A DNA stretch of 64,000 nucleotides from Stereocaulon alpinum (lineage: Eukaryota; Ascomycota; Lecanoromycetes; Lecanorales; Stereocaulaceae), in the NCBI GenBank assembly GCA_018257865.1, contig JAEUBA010000030.1:267674-331673 (forward strand), given 5' to 3'. The stretch's first letter is position 1; the number at the start of each line of letters is the position of its first letter. The translations under genes and the position numbers were made by a program. A model generated the notes under the pieces. It searched no databases. It was not told the DNA's origin and saw only the letters and a program-made list of their open reading frames with translations. Positions 34,659 to 46,219 of the stretch are shown here, piece after piece.

Positions 34659-36880
34659 ATGGCGACCGCGAAGGCTGCTGTGAAAGAGTCTCTTCTGGGA
34701 ACGACAGTGGAGCCCGAGTTCTCGGCTCAAGCCAGAGCCACATTCGACGGCAACGCGAAGCAAGATGAGACGACTGGAGAAAAGTACATGACGGAAGAAG
34801 ACTTTGTGAGCGCAATTGCTCCCGATAGCGAGAACTACGTACGACTCTGAGCTCCCAATGGCAAAGCGTCTTTATTAAGATAAGAAGCTAAGAGCTGACT
34901 TGTTTCCCTACCACAGCATAAGATTAAACGGGAACAGTATGCGATACTGTTTCAAATCGCTGATCGACGGAAAACGGGACGTATAACTCTGCGAGACTGG
35001 GGTGTTTTCGACAATTTGTTGAACAAGCCGGACGCTGAATATGAAATTGCGTTCCGCCTTTTCGACGAGAATGGTACCGGCACGATCAAGTACGACGACT
35101 TCCAAAGACTGTACAATCAAAACAAGGGGACAGACACGATACCGTTCGATTGGAACTCTGAGTGGGCTTCTTTATACGTCGGATCAAGAAGACATCGTCA
35201 CGACATTACATATCCTCAATTCTCGCAGATGTTACGTGGTCTTCAAGGCGAGAGGATACGACAGGCTTTCCATATCTTCGACACAGATAAAGATGGCTAC
35301 ATAGAGCCTGAAGACTTCCAACGCATCATCATGGAAACGGCGAAGCATAAGCTGTCCGATCATGTACTTGAGAATTTACATACACTATGCAATATCTCAA
35401 CGGGTAGCAAGATCTCTTACGCAAATGTACGAGCGTTCCAAAACGTTATCAGAGAAATGGATTTGGTGGACCTAATCGTCCGCAATGCAACAGAGAAAAG
35501 TGGAGACGGTACCATCACACGGACAGATTTTCTCAACGAAGCAGCTCGCATAACGCGATTCTCCCTTTTCACTCCCATGGAAGCCGATATCTTATTCCAC
35601 TTTGCTGGTCTCGATGCACCGTCCGGTCGACTTTCAATCACCGACTTTGCCAAAGTTCTCGACTCCTCATGGCAAAGCGCATATGCTCTGGGCATTGGAG
35701 CAGCCGGTACAGTCTCAGATACTGCGCATAAGGCGATGTCAAAGACGAAGAGCATTCTACATAGCGTGCTGGAGTCAGCACACCACTTCGCCCTTGGAAG
35801 TGTAGCAGGCGCTTTCGGCGCGTTCATGGTATATCCCATAGATCTCGTGAAGACGAGAATGCAAAACCAGCGGAGTAGCCGCGTTGGACAAGTGATGTAC
35901 AAAAACTCGATCGATTGTGCGAAAAAGGTCATTACGAATGAGGGTCCCAGAGGCTTATACTCTGGTGTCTTGCCGCAACTAGTGGGAGTTGCGCCTGAGA
36001 AGGCCATAAAACTCACTGTCAACGATTTGATCAGAAATCACTACTCGGACGAGACTGGCAAGATATGGTGGCCACATGAGGTTTTGGCTGGTGGTGCAGC
36101 AGGTGGCTGCCAAGTCGTAAGTCGAGCATGGCTGTTCAACAGTGCCTAGTACTAATCTTCAACTAGATGTTCACCAACCCTCTTGAGATCGTCAAGATCC
36201 GGCTCCAAGTACAAGGTGAAGTCGCCAAGTCTGTCGAAGGCGTGGAACGGAGATCAGCCATGTGGATCGTGAAAAATCTGGGTTTGGTCGGCCTTTACAA
36301 AGGTGCAAGTGCCTGTCTCCTCCGAGACATACCTTTCTCGGCCATCTATTTTCCCGGCTATAATCATCTAAAACGAGATTTCTTTGGGGAAAGTCAGACC
36401 AAGAAACTTGGTGTCGTTCAACTCTTGACAGCAGGTGCAATTGCAGGTATGCCAGCTGCTTACCTGACTACGCCCTGCGATGTCATCAAGACGCGATTGC
36501 AGGTCGAAGCCCGGAAAGGAGAGACCAAGTACACGTCTCTGCGGCAATGTGCGAGAACAATTTACAAGGAGGAGGGTTTCCAGGCGTTCTTCAAGGGTGG
36601 ACCAGCACGTGTGCTGAGATCTTCTCCGCAATTCGGCTTTACACTGGCTGGATATGAAGTCCTGCAGAAGATGCTGCCAATGCCTGGAAGCGAGAGTGAG
36701 GGTCCTTCAGTAGGAGGGCATGCGGAGCCTGCTGTTGGCCTTCAAAAGGCAACAGCACCCCTGCCGTATCTGAGGAGTCGAAACGCACTGAAGATCATTC
36801 TAGATCTTGACGAGAGTTTCGGGGTGCCGAAAAACCCCATGGGCAAGGGTTGGGTGCCTTTGTCTGGGATGCGTAGTTAA
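34659..36880 (+). CDS. AGC1: Calcium-regulated mitochondrial aspartate/glutamate carrier
   Basis: Three exons (34659-34838, 34917-36116, 36167-36880) give 697 residues. The N-terminal half is a regulatory EF-hand domain; the best loops are FDENGTGTIKYDDF (about residue 109) and FDTDKDGYIEPEDF (about 181), the second with a full set of Ca2+ ligands. The C-terminal half is a three-repeat mitochondrial carrier with signature motifs PIDLVKTRMQ, PLEIVKIRLQ and PCDVIKTRLQ. This is the Aralar/citrin-type layout, longer than yeast Agc1 in its EF-hand part. It sits in the inner membrane, exchanging glutamate and aspartate for the malate-aspartate shuttle, with Ca2+ sensed from the intermembrane space. 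A conserved-looking tail (LKIILDLDESFG) follows the carrier. Confidence 0.94.
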
Positions 36881-37066
36881 ATTTGTTATGATGTGGGGGC
36901 GTTTTTCTCCCTACTATGCATGGCGGTGGAAGGTTCTCTAGTATTTACAGCATTGCGTTGAAAGCCAGGTTATAGAGGTCCTCTGTTATTCAAGCCTTAC
37001 GTTCCTCTCCAGGAGCCTCCCTCCTCCTGGGTCTGTACAGTTATATATAAGCGATAAATGGACGAT

Positions 37067-38026
37067 CTAAGCCGCCTCAGCTTTAAGAGCCTCAATATTC
37101 CCCTCCAGATCAGCCCCAACCGCCCTTTCCAATATTCTCACAAAAGCCTTTCTCTTCTTCTCCGCCTCGTTTTGGGCTTCAATGTCTCCAACCTGCAAAT
37201 CCTCCCACTTCTCCTCTATCAACTTTCTCAACTCTTCCCCATCGTCAGGCAACCCCAGTCCCTCCACCGCTTTCCCCGTCCTCTCATCAACAAATGGATA
37301 CCACTCTTCCCAAATTCCCTGTACTCTCCTCCCAAAGATATCCAACCCCGTCTTACCCAGCCCCTTGACATTGCTCTTCAGCATCTTCCTCTCCTCCTCT
37401 AGACTCTTGTTACACGCCTCCCTCAATCCATACATCCCCAGATCATCCTCATCCATCTCCGGATCTTTGACTACCATACTCGCCATCCCAACGATCTCCT
37501 CAGCTGTCTTCTGCCGGTGCTGTGTCCGTGCTGCGTCTAGTGCTTTCCTCACACCTTCGTAACCTGCCTCATGAATCTTCTTTGCTGTCGTGAATTCGTA
37601 CGGCTGATTGAAGATTGTCCTGATTGAGCGCAGGCCTAGCATGTGTCCAATTGGTCGACTCAGTATGAGAGCACATACTAATTCTTCGAAGGGAGTGAAT
37701 ATTGAAGTGCTGTAGGCGCGTGTATTGCTGCTCCGGTTTTTGAGATCTTCCGTCTCATCTTTTGGACGGCAGAGGGGAAGGGAGGTGGGGGAGAGGAGGT
37801 AGTTGAGAAGTTTCACGGTGTTCACAGGTGTAGTAGGGGCGCCGCGAGCGGAGCGGCGGGATTTATTCGAAGCGGTAGTGGTATTCGATGGGGCTTTGCG
37901 CTTTTTAGATGAGCCGTTTGTCTTCTGAGTTGTGTCTTTGGGCTCTTCCTTCAATTGAGTAGGTTGCCCTTTCTTAGCTGGCTTCTCAGGGTTGGTGCCA
38001 TTGGTCTGCTTATTCTTGGGAGACAT
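37067..38026 (-). CDS. Conserved fungal protein, HhH-GPD-like fold suspected
   Basis: An intronless frame. The ATG at 38026 gives 319 residues (MSPKNKQTNGTNPEKP), a Lys-rich disordered start typical of nuclear proteins. An upstream in-frame ATG at 38116 would add 30 residues but would leave only about 210 bp to the divergent BUB2 start. Residues about 75-190 contain FEELVCALILSRPIGHMLGL, an RSIRTIFNQPYEF segment, HEAGYEGVRKALDAARTQH and a KTAEEI helix, a spacing reminiscent of helix-hairpin-helix DNA glycosylases. VKGLGKTGLDIFGRRVQGIW later resembles a hairpin (GLGKTG) followed by helix. The catalytic Lys/Asp pair of glycosylases is not evident. The C-terminus is helical and charged. Function unproven. 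Confidence 0.7.
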   Translation of the reverse strand: MSPKNKQTNGTNPEKPAKKGQPTQLKEEPKDTTQKTNGSSKKRKAPSNTTTASNKSRRSARGAPTTPVNTVKLLNYLLSPTSLPLCRPKDETEDLKNRSSNTRAYSTSIFTPFEELVCALILSRPIGHMLGLRSIRTIFNQPYEFTTAKKIHEAGYEGVRKALDAARTQHRQKTAEEIVGMASMVVKDPEMDEDDLGMYGLREACNKSLEEERKMLKSNVKGLGKTGLDIFGRRVQGIWEEWYPFVDERTGKAVEGLGLPDDGEELRKLIEEKWEDLQVGDIEAQNEAEKKRKAFVRILERAVGADLEGNIEALKAEAA

Positions 38027-38325
38027 TGTGCCTGGGGGATATGCTAGAGAATGGATGAAAGAAAGCCATATTCTATTTGAAATGGGGATTGACCAGCCTG
38101 CGAAAGGTGAGGTCATGAAGTGGTCAGGAACCGATGATCGTGCATACCCCTGTCAGCCTTATGGAGCTGTCGCGTGGAATGCGCGCTTCGGGATCCCTGC
38201 TCGTTCCAGCCCGCAGTGTGACCCACGATGGAGTTTCAACGTCAATCCAGGCATACAATTGAGCGCACGGGTCCTGATTACAGCAGCTCATCTATTTCGA
38301 ACGCTGTCAAAAAAGGACTGTAAAT
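38027..38325. promoter_or_regulatory. Bidirectional upstream region, HhH-like gene/BUB2
   Basis: A 299-bp interval between divergent starts. No motif assigned by eye. Confidence 0.35.
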
Positions 38326-39760
38326 ATGGCAAGCTCTCCCCACAAGAATGCTCCCCACTTCCCTCCCACCTCAGCCCTCCAACCAGCCTCCCCTCGAACG
38401 GCAGGACGACTCCGCAAGCTTCAATCACAACCATCTCTCATCTCTCAACAACGGCAGCAACAATTGCGCAATGAGAGTGCCACGCAAAATGTCTCTACAA
38501 TGCCTACAATCCATTCGCCCAGAAAACACACCCGTACACGCTCGAACAGCGACGCCGTCGTCCCCAGCTTCTCAAAGGATGGACGCTCACCTCAAAGGGC
38601 TTTGACATCTAGAAGGACAGAGAATCCGAAAGATGAATTGAAGTCGTTAATGCGTCGTGGGCCGAGGGGCGATTTGCCGGATGCGCTGCAGAGTTTGAGA
38701 CACTGGATACTGGTTGATGGGTTGGAGGCTGATACAGACGGCATGGTAAAGGATTCGTTAACCGCATTTAAACAATCTTCGCATGCTAACATAAAGATGG
38801 GTAGTCCGACCTCCGCATCTATGTCTGGCTGATCCTCCTAAATTCTCCACCCCTCTCTACAGACACCTACCTCTCCCTAATCCGCCGTGGCCCCTCCCCC
38901 GCTTACGCCAAAATCCGAAACGACACCCATCGAACCCTAATGACCAATGTTCTCTTCAAGCGCCGAGTCAGAGAGAACTCCATCATCCGCCTGCTAAACG
39001 CAATCGCATGGAGACTACACGACGCGAAGTCAGATCGAATAACAGACTCGGGCAGGATTACGAACTCGGCTACCGAGATGGGCAGTCCGGAACTGCAACA
39101 TGCGGAGCCTGTCATAAAATATGCGAAGGGAGCTTCGACGGTGACGAACGATGGATCTGAGGCTGGCGGGTCAGAGCCGGGGATTTATGTCCAAGGGATG
39201 AATGTTCTGTGCGCTCCCTTTTTATATGCTGCGAGGACAGAGCCGCAAGCTTTCATAGCTTTTCACTACTTCATCACGCGGGAGTGCCCAGGCTATATCC
39301 GCGGTGCCATGGACGGTGTTCACAAAGGTGTTGCCTTGGTGGAACGATGCCTGGCGATCGCTGACCAGAGACTCTCGACGTATCTGTTATCGAAAGGTGT
39401 AAAGGCGCAAATCTACGCGTTCGCGTCAGTGCTTACGATGAGCGCTTGTACGCCCCCATTGCCGGAGGTACTCCAGCTTTGGGACTTCCTCTTCGCTTAT
39501 GGATCGCACCTGAATATCTTATGCATTTGTGCTCAACTGATTATGATGAGGGAAGATCTTTTGGCTGACGCAAGGTATGGTTCCACTACATGTTAAATTG
39601 ATGTATCACAAAGCAAGATGCTGATCATTATGGCAGTCCTGGCAAGCTCCTTCGGTCTCTCCCACCATTGGAAGCTAGGAAGATAATCGACTTGACTGTC
39701 AGCATGGTTCGCAAGATCCCAACCGATCTCTACGAAGAGCTTGTGCATCACGCGGAATGA
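38326..39760 (+). CDS. BUB2: Mitotic checkpoint RabGAP-type protein Bub2 (TBC domain)
   Basis: Three exons (38326-38745, 38805-39574, 39637-39760) give 437 residues. A Ser/Thr/Arg/Gln-rich tail of about 110 residues precedes the TBC domain. GAP motifs are visible: KIRNDTHRTL with the catalytic arginine-finger position, and GIYVQGMNVLCAPFLY matching the TBC glutamine-finger motif YxQG. LQLWDFLFAYGSHLNILCIC follows. The protein ends EELVHHAE. With Bfa1/Byr4, Bub2 forms the GAP for the spindle-pole GTPase Tem1/Spg1 and restrains the mitotic exit or septation initiation network until the spindle is positioned. The N-terminal extension is longer than in yeast Bub2. Confidence 0.9.
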
Positions 39761-40638
39761 GCTACGAGCGACATGAATTCACGACCATTTGTTTTCCTAG
39801 ATTCAAAGGTGCTTGCAGAGAAAAGATTATGCCTGTGAAAGCCGCTCCTCAAGCACCTAGGTATGAAGTATCTTCTTGACCGCAAAGCGATATTACAAAG
39901 GACGTTTCAGCAGCACGTCCGATTCTACAGCCGATAGAGTAATGAAAGACCGCAGATTTGCGGGTAAAAGATGTGACCATAAAGGAAGTAGCAAAGGCTA
40001 CCACTCCGGTGAAATCATTTCGAGACGATGTAAATAAGTAAAGGAATGATAAAGGAACGGCGGAAATAGCGTCCTTACGAGTCATGCAAAGTGGAGAGAT
40101 GCTCATATTGCAACGATGTCAAGTTCCTTAATTCGCAACGCAGTTGAAGGAGTGAGGCATACCATGATTTCAGGGGGCAGTCTTAGCCGGAAAACGGCAC
40201 TAGGTACCTAATAGAGTAAGTCTGGGCGTGTGCATACCAGAGTCTTCAGACCAATACTTGCACAGGATGCATTCCACACGGGCATAACATCCTACAATTC
40301 ACCAGCCGGACCAGAAAGAGGTCTACTGACCACTCTGGGACCTGGGTACTACTTACCCATAACGCAGGAAATGCGGCCTCAGAGCTGGCCTGTGCATCAC
40401 TACGGGGTTCTCCGATGCTTGCACAACCCTTTCATGATGTATCTACAAAAGCAATTTCTGAGAGCTTCTAAGCTCCCCTTCGGACATACTTAGCCACTCA
40501 ATCCTTGCCATTCTCCTTTCTTGACGTCCATTTTCGCTCTCTGCATTTGCTGCGTTGAGCCTCTTCAGTCCAATACAATGACACCCAACTAATTACCACT
40601 GACACCACCCAACACCCCCCCCTCCCCCCCTAACCACA
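39761..40638. other. Intergenic, nothing recognised
   Basis: About 880 bp. An 85-codon ATG-started minus-strand frame at 39849-40106 has no family features. The C-rich run just before 40639 is the leader of the dehydrogenase gene. Confidence 0.4.
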
Positions 40639-41496
40639 ATGCCCTCCCTCTCAGGAAAAGTAATAGCAATAACAGGCGCAGCCTCAGGCATCGGCCTAGC
40701 AACAGCGCACCTCCTCGCCTCCCGCGGCGCCTCCCTCTCCCTCGCAGACATCCAGCAAGAAGCCCTCTTATCCGCTACAGCAGACATCCGAAAATCCTCA
40801 CCCAAAGCAAAAGTCTATCGCAAAGTGGTGAATGTCGCGAAATGCGACGAAGTCACATCCTGGCTCGACGAAACAATGACCTACTTCGGCGCCCTCCACG
40901 GCGCCGCGAACCTAGCTGGTATACTTGGCACTGTAGGCGTGAAAAAGATATCGGAGATGGAAGATGAGGATTGGGATACAGTGATGGACGTTAATCTAAA
41001 AGGTGTATTTAACTGCTTGAGGGCGGAGTTACAGCGGATAGAGGACGGGGGAAGTATTGTTAATGCAGCGAGCGAGTCCGGGTTAAAGGGGCATCCGAGG
41101 GCTGGTGCGTATTGTGCCAGTAAAGTGAGTGATGGTCTGAGGTGCGGGGATAGCGCTGACGTGGGGCTAGCATGGAGTCGTTGGCTTGACGAAGAGCGCG
41201 GCGTTGGAGGAGGGAGGGAGGAGGATAAGGGTTAATTGCATTGCGCCGTGAGCACGCCTCCGACATCTCTGTTAGCTATACTGGCTAATGTGGCATGCTC
41301 TAGAGGCCCGATCGACACGCCTATGACTCGCAAAGTTGCTGCTTCGTTGGTCCCATCCGAGACTGGTATGATGCTTGCTATGGATCGAAGAGGTACGCCG
41401 GAAGAGGTAGCGAAGCTGATTGCTTTTCTGCTGAGCGATGAGAGTACTTATACGACTGGGTCATGCTATGGCATTGATGGGGGATATATGGCTTAG
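40639..41496 (+). CDS. Short-chain dehydrogenase/reductase
   Basis: Three exons (40639-41124, 41171-41247, 41304-41496; introns 46 and 56 nt) give 251 residues, the classical SDR length. The nucleotide-binding motif is ITGAASGIGLATAH, the structural motif is NLAG in place of NNAG, the catalytic Ser lies in IVNAASESGLKGH, and the active-site Tyr and Lys in AYCASK are followed directly by the first splice. The second exon encodes HGVVGLTKSAALEEGGRRIR and VNCIAPGPIDTPMT, and the C-terminus ends TGSCYGIDGGYMA. The end motif is like 3-oxoacyl-ACP reductases and related NAD(P)H enzymes. Asp after the second strand (LSLADIQQ) suggests NAD preference. Substrate unknown; cytosolic. It stands alone, not in a cluster. 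Confidence 0.9.
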
Positions 41497-41679
41497 AATG
41501 ATGTTGATGTATACGCTATGCTAGTAACAATGGGTATCTTGTAATGGACAAAAACGCCGTCTCTTGCGAGTGTTCCCAAACAGGGCTTTCCTCTTCAATG
41601 TCGTATGTTATATAAGTGAAACTCTCTAAACGACTGGGGTATCTCATGCACGCAAGTAAACAAAGGCGAAGCAGAAAAG

Positions 41680-42791
41680 TCATCTCGAAACAGCCTCCTC
41701 CTCGTCACTCCCTAGCAGATCTCTCCTCTCATCATCTTTCCCGTCGTCTTCGTCATTACTCTCCATCCCCTTGCCTCTGTAAAGGATATAGTGTTGAACC
41801 ATGAAGATAATGTCAAAGAAGATCGAAACCTGGCCCAACCCGAGCTTGACCGGATTCCCTGTAATGCCCGACCAGTCGCTCTGCAGACTCGAATCGATCA
41901 CAAGCTGCGCAATGGATAGAACGCCGCCGAGGAAGTCCAGCAGGATCTGCGTAATGCTCCAGCCGGCTGTTGACTTGGCTTTATAATTTTTCCACGCTTG
42001 CGGCGTATATTTTACACACGTGACGAGCAATTTGATGTATCCAACTGCATTGACCTGGTGCTATCTCAGCCACAGTCCCTCTTGACTTGAGTCACAATAC
42101 GTACCACGTCGATCCAGGCCCAACCTGTCGGATCCCTTCCACCATCCTTGCCTCTCACAAGCACCAGTACCACGACCGAAGCTATGGCAACAGTAGCACC
42201 GGTGAATAGGCCCCATACTCCACACCCAACGAGTTTAACGAATGGTACTCTTCTCTCAAAGCCCCACAACCTGGTCGAAAATTGACTCAAAGTAATCACA
42301 CTCAACACGAGTGCGTGTATTGCAAAGGCTACATCGTTCCCAGCCACAGTATTCGGAACGCCATTATGGCGTTCTCGGTATTGGGACCGTATAAGAGGGG
42401 ATGTGTAGAGGAGTGTCGTGGAGATGGAGTAGCAGGCGAAGCCCAGGACGTTGAAGATTGGGTAGGCGGGCGTTGTGCCGATTGTGGATTTTCGGCGGAA
42501 GTTCATCCATGGTTGGGGGTAGAAGGAGATGGACCATGCAAGGAAGCTGGGGAAGACACCATGTTAGGCCACGGTAGGGAGGTTCCCGGGGAAGGGGAGA
42601 TGGGGGAAGGATCGGAGCTGGAGGAGGGTGGATGGGGGAGAAGTACTATATCCAGCCTAGGAGTCTAAGGGATCTTCTGTTAGTTATATCTTCGGAAGAA
42701 GTGGAGAGGTGAGGTACTGAGATAGAGCTTTGAAGAACCAGATTGTTCCTGGAGTCCGTATGTTGGTGATCACAAGCTCTTCGGCCGCCAT
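41680..42791 (-). CDS. Cystinosin-like PQ-loop transporter
   Basis: Four exons (42791-42718, 42664-42647, 42546-42105, 42054-41680) give 302 residues. The second exon is only 18 nt and completes the start of the first PQ-loop helix (QLLGWIYFLAWSISFYPQPW). The second PQ loop is KYTPQAWKNYKAKSTAGWSI. About seven membrane helices are visible. A charged, acidic tail (NDEDDGKDDERRDLLGSDEE) carries an acidic dileucine-like sorting signal (DERRDLL), matching vacuolar or lysosomal targeting. Animal cystinosin exports cystine with protons from lysosomes; yeast ERS1 is the homologue. Role here inferred from family. It diverges from SEC9 over about 330 bp. The N-terminus is short and without a signal peptide. 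Confidence 0.9.
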
Positions 42792-43124
42792 GATGAAATA
42801 GCGTGTGGCTGAGCTGCTAGCGAGTATGTACGTCCATTCAGCAGCTAGAATAACTAGAATGTAACATGTCGTGTAGTACTTAGTCGAAGAACAAGATGCA
42901 GGCTTCATGCAGGCACTCGACAAGGGTTTCGGCTCTAACGCGGCGCTAGCTCAGGCACCAACTTTAGGTACAGGGAGGAGCCGCCCCGGTGAAAGCAACC
43001 CCCATTGAAGGTTGAGCCCCAAGGCCACGCCATCCTGCACTTCTTTAAATAGAGTATCGCCTTCTACAAGTTCCGTACTTACCCTTGAAACTTACTCATC
43101 CACCCATCATCATCATCTACCAAA
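42792..43124. promoter_or_regulatory. Bidirectional upstream region cystinosin-like/SEC9
   Basis: A 333-bp gap between divergent starts. It ends with a CATCATCATC leader repeat before SEC9. TTTAAATAGAGT near 43045 may be a TATA-like element for SEC9. Confidence 0.4.
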
Positions 43125-44787
43125 ATGAAGAAACTCGGTCTCGGCAGGAAGAAGGACGATGGCGACGACGACTCCAACCGGTCAGCTCTCTTTGGCGGCA
43201 GGAAAAGCAAGAGCCCAGCTCCTCCAAGTACAAACCCATACGCAACTTTGCCTTCACAAGCCGACGCCTATAACCAAGCCAAAGCCAGAGCTGGTGTACC
43301 AGGCTATGCACAGCGCGGGCCAAGTCCACAACCTCCATCAGCGCAGCAAGGCGGGTATGGGGGCAGGAATGGAGGCTCTCCTGACGATAAGAAAAGCAAT
43401 CCCTATGGGGATGAGAAGAAGTCCAGCGGCTATGGGGGCTTAGGAAATGAACCTCCTCGAAACGGCGGCGGATATGGGGCAGACCGATATGGTGCCCAAA
43501 GCGGATACGGTGCAGACAGATATGGATCTGGAGGGTCCCAAGCTGAAAGTGGAGGTTCGAGATATGGACCTGGAGGGTATGGGGGCCTAGGGCGAACAAC
43601 GAGCAACACAACGGCTACTACAGATGACAGCCGAGAGGCCCTATTTGGTGGAGCGAAAGACAGAGTGCAGAAGCAATCACAGCAGCAGATGGGATATGGA
43701 GCACCCCCACCGTATGAAGAAGGCCAAGCGGGAGGCTATGGGGGCAGTTCGGAGCCTAGCTATCAACCTTATGGTGATAGGCAACTGACTGCCGAGGAAG
43801 AGGAGGAGGAAGATGTCCAGGGTACGAAGCAACAGATTCGATTCATCAAGCAAGAGGATGTTTCGTCGACAAGAAATGCTTTGAGAATTGCTGCGCAGGC
43901 CGAAGAGACGGGGATGAACACCTTAGCAAGGATTGGAGCCCAGGGCGAGCGGATACACAAGTACGAACTCTATAATGGAACGCCTCGGGACCACGACGCA
44001 TTGCTGACAATGTACTAGCACCGAGAAGAACCTTGACCTTACTTCGAATCACAACAGATCCGCCGAGGACAAAGCCAGGGAGCTCAAGAAGTTGAACAGG
44101 AGCATGTTCGCAGTCCACGTCTCGAACCCTTTCACGGCAACATCACGCCAGGAGCGACAGGACGCAGATGTGTTAGAGAGACATCATATGGAGCGAGCTC
44201 AAAGGGAAGCTACTCGTCGAGCGGGCTATGACACTGATCAACGGATGCAAAAGACTTTCAAACAGATCAGTAAAGAAGAGCCTAACGCCGCTGCCAAGAA
44301 GCAGGCTAGTCTAGCGGAGCGAGCGAAGTATCAATTTGAGGCTGATTCGGAGGATGATGAGATGGAGAATGGTCTGTTGCCCTCGGTCTTCGTTAATGAT
44401 TCTGGTTTTCCAGTCGCTGACAGCCCAAAATTAGAAATTGACTCCAATCTTGACGCGCTGGGAGGCGCTGCAGCTCGTCTTAACGGTCTAGCGAGGGCTA
44501 CGGGCAAAGAGTAAGATATGTTTGGCCTTCATGCTCGACGCTACTGATATATTTTTAGGGTGGATGAGCAAAATAAGATGTTAGAGAGGGTCAATGCGAA
44601 GGTAAGCACCTAATCCTCACACCACCGAAGGAGCACAAAGCTGACTATGTCCACAGAGCACGAAAGTCGATGACCAGGTATACACCTTCTTCCCACTCCG
44701 AATCCTGTCTAGAATTGCGCCTGTTTACTGACCACCTTCGCAATCCAGATTGCTATGAACAGGGCAAGGCTCGACCGCTTCCACTGA
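43125..44787 (+). CDS. SEC9: Plasma-membrane t-SNARE Sec9 (SNAP-25 family)
   Basis: Five exons (43125-43960, 44019-44510, 44559-44601, 44657-44677, 44749-44787) give 476 residues. The N-terminal 210 residues are low-complexity with repeated GYGG, GYGADRYG and GGSRYG blocks, like the long tails of fungal Sec9. Two SNARE helices follow. The first runs from RFIKQEDVSSTRNALRIAAQ through ARIGAQGERIHNTEKNL, with the zero-layer Gln. The second runs from LEIDSNLDALGGAAARLNGL through KEVDEQNKMLERV, also with Gln, and ends MNRARLDRFH. There is no transmembrane segment and no SNAP-25-like cysteine cluster, as expected for Sec9. It forms the exocytic complex with Sso1 and Snc1. Three of the last exons are 21-43 nt. 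Confidence 0.92.
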
Positions 44788-45387
44788 TATCTATTTCGAG
44801 TATAATGAGCGTTTTCGGCGCATATGGAAGAAATCGACAATGGGTTTCGGAGCAAAGTACCACTGGCTCTTGCCAGCTCGTCGCATAGATGGAAAGTAAT
44901 GATATCACCACGAAATACCCTTGCCCAATGTGATAGTGATGAACGAAGAGCGGACTGATATCCATGGAGTGTTTGACGTTTCTTCTCCAAAGCTCTGGAT
45001 AAGCTAGTAACTCCCCCTCAACGAAGAAAGTGAGACAGAGCCTGTTCCCAGAGGTATCACAGTGTGCTACGAGATGGTGTATATAGGCTTCACCATGTCA
45101 AATGCGCGAGAGAAACCGGAGGAGCGTTGACGATAGCCAAATTCTCTGAGATGGCTTGCTTGGTTGTCTTACTCACGTCCACAACTCCCATGGGCGACAC
45201 TCACTCATGCCGAAGCCTGTACGGCTATGATATTTGGCATTGAAGCAGTCCCAGAACACGACATTCGCTGTCCAACTACTGCTTCAGCCCAACGCTTTGT
45301 CCAACTGCTTCGCGCTCCACGTACCCGACGCTCCATTGTGGAGGCAGTCACTAAGTAAAATGACCAAGTCGCTATATGATTAACTTC
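44788..45387. other. SEC9 3' flank, nothing recognised
   Basis: About 600 bp without a supported gene, ending where the tandem repeat begins. Confidence 0.4.
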
Positions 45388-45800
45388 GATGACTGACGTT
45401 TTTTCAAGGTCTTGCGATCTTTCTGTGGGCTGGCATGTAGCTCTTCCTCCGAAGCTGCTCTCTCAAGGACTTGCTTTCGTCTTTGTGCTGTGGATAGTCA
45501 AATGTCCTTTTCGAAGAGTCGCTGGAAGCGCTATAGCTTGCGTTGTCTCTATGGTTGGCATGTACATTGACCTTTCACGCTGCTCGCTTGCGGACTAGTT
45601 TCGGTGGTTGTTTTGGTGGACGGTCAGACGCTTTTTTCTTCGAGTTGGTGGAAGGGTCGTGGCTTGCATTTCCTCTGGGGCTGGCACTTTGCTCTGCTCT
45701 GGAGCTGTTCGCTTGCAGACTTGGTTTCGTCTTTCTTTTGTGGATGATGAGGCACTTTTTTCCTGGTAGATGATGGAAGGGTTGTGGCTTTTTTGAAGGG
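45388..45800. repeat. Degenerate 125-bp tandem repeat
   Basis: Copies start near 45469, 45594 and 45719, exactly 125 bp apart, with a partial earlier copy before 45469. Each unit starts ACT(T/A)G followed by a TTTCG-like run, contains a poly-T tract of 5-7, GTGG-rich text, CTTGC, a (C/T)TGGCA core about 35 bp before the end, and ends GCTTGCRG or similar. The copies are clearly related but diverged by point changes and small indels. On the minus strand the unit corresponds to about 42 codons of Lys/Pro/Gln-rich protein and overlaps the hypothetical gene at 45624-46219. Confidence 0.7.
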
Positions 45801-46219
45801 GTGGCGAATGATGGCTGAGCACCGGGGATGTGGGAAGTTGGGATAATGGCTGTGGGGGTCGCTTTGGGACAACGATGGGGGCTGAGTGCTCCGCTGGAGA
45901 GTAACTTCGGCCTTCAGTTTTGGGGAGATGGTAACAATCTTGGGATCGTGGATAATCTTCCCTGAGGGTTGCAATATGGAGGATGACAATGATTCCGAGC
46001 CTTTCAGGAGAATTCTTGGGAATGTGGACATTGTTCCGTGAGGTTGTAGTATGAAGCGTGACAACTCTTCGAAGCCTTGCTCGTGGCTTCTGTTATCGGC
46101 GTTGATGTTCGTCGTAGGATAGTCGACAGAGCAGTCGCCCTAGCAAGCGATCTCGACGTCCTCTGAGGGCTGGTCCGCCAGTTGTAATCGCTCACTTGAT
46201 CGGTTTTCACGATTCTCAT
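45624..46219 (-). CDS. Hypothetical Lys/Pro/Ser-rich protein overlapping repeat
   Basis: Best model: a short first exon from the ATG at 46219 (MRIVKTDQ), a GTGAGC donor and a CTTGCTAG acceptor near 46139, then an open frame to TGA at 45624. About 170 residues, with no hydrophobic segment. The C-terminal part is basic and disordered (STRKKVPHHPQKKDETKSAS, RAKCQPQRKCKPRPFHQ) and is written by one unit of the 125-bp tandem repeat; the other units continue past the stop in shifted frames. No homologue recognised. It may be a young or decaying gene, or chance openness of a repetitive sequence. Confidence 0.3.

Noticed and set aside
38027..38116. Upstream ATG adding 30 residues to the HhH-like protein
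   Set aside because: The extension (MTSPFAGWSIPISNRIWLSF) is unlike the Lys-rich start and shortens the shared promoter to about 210 bp; the inner ATG is preferred but not proven.
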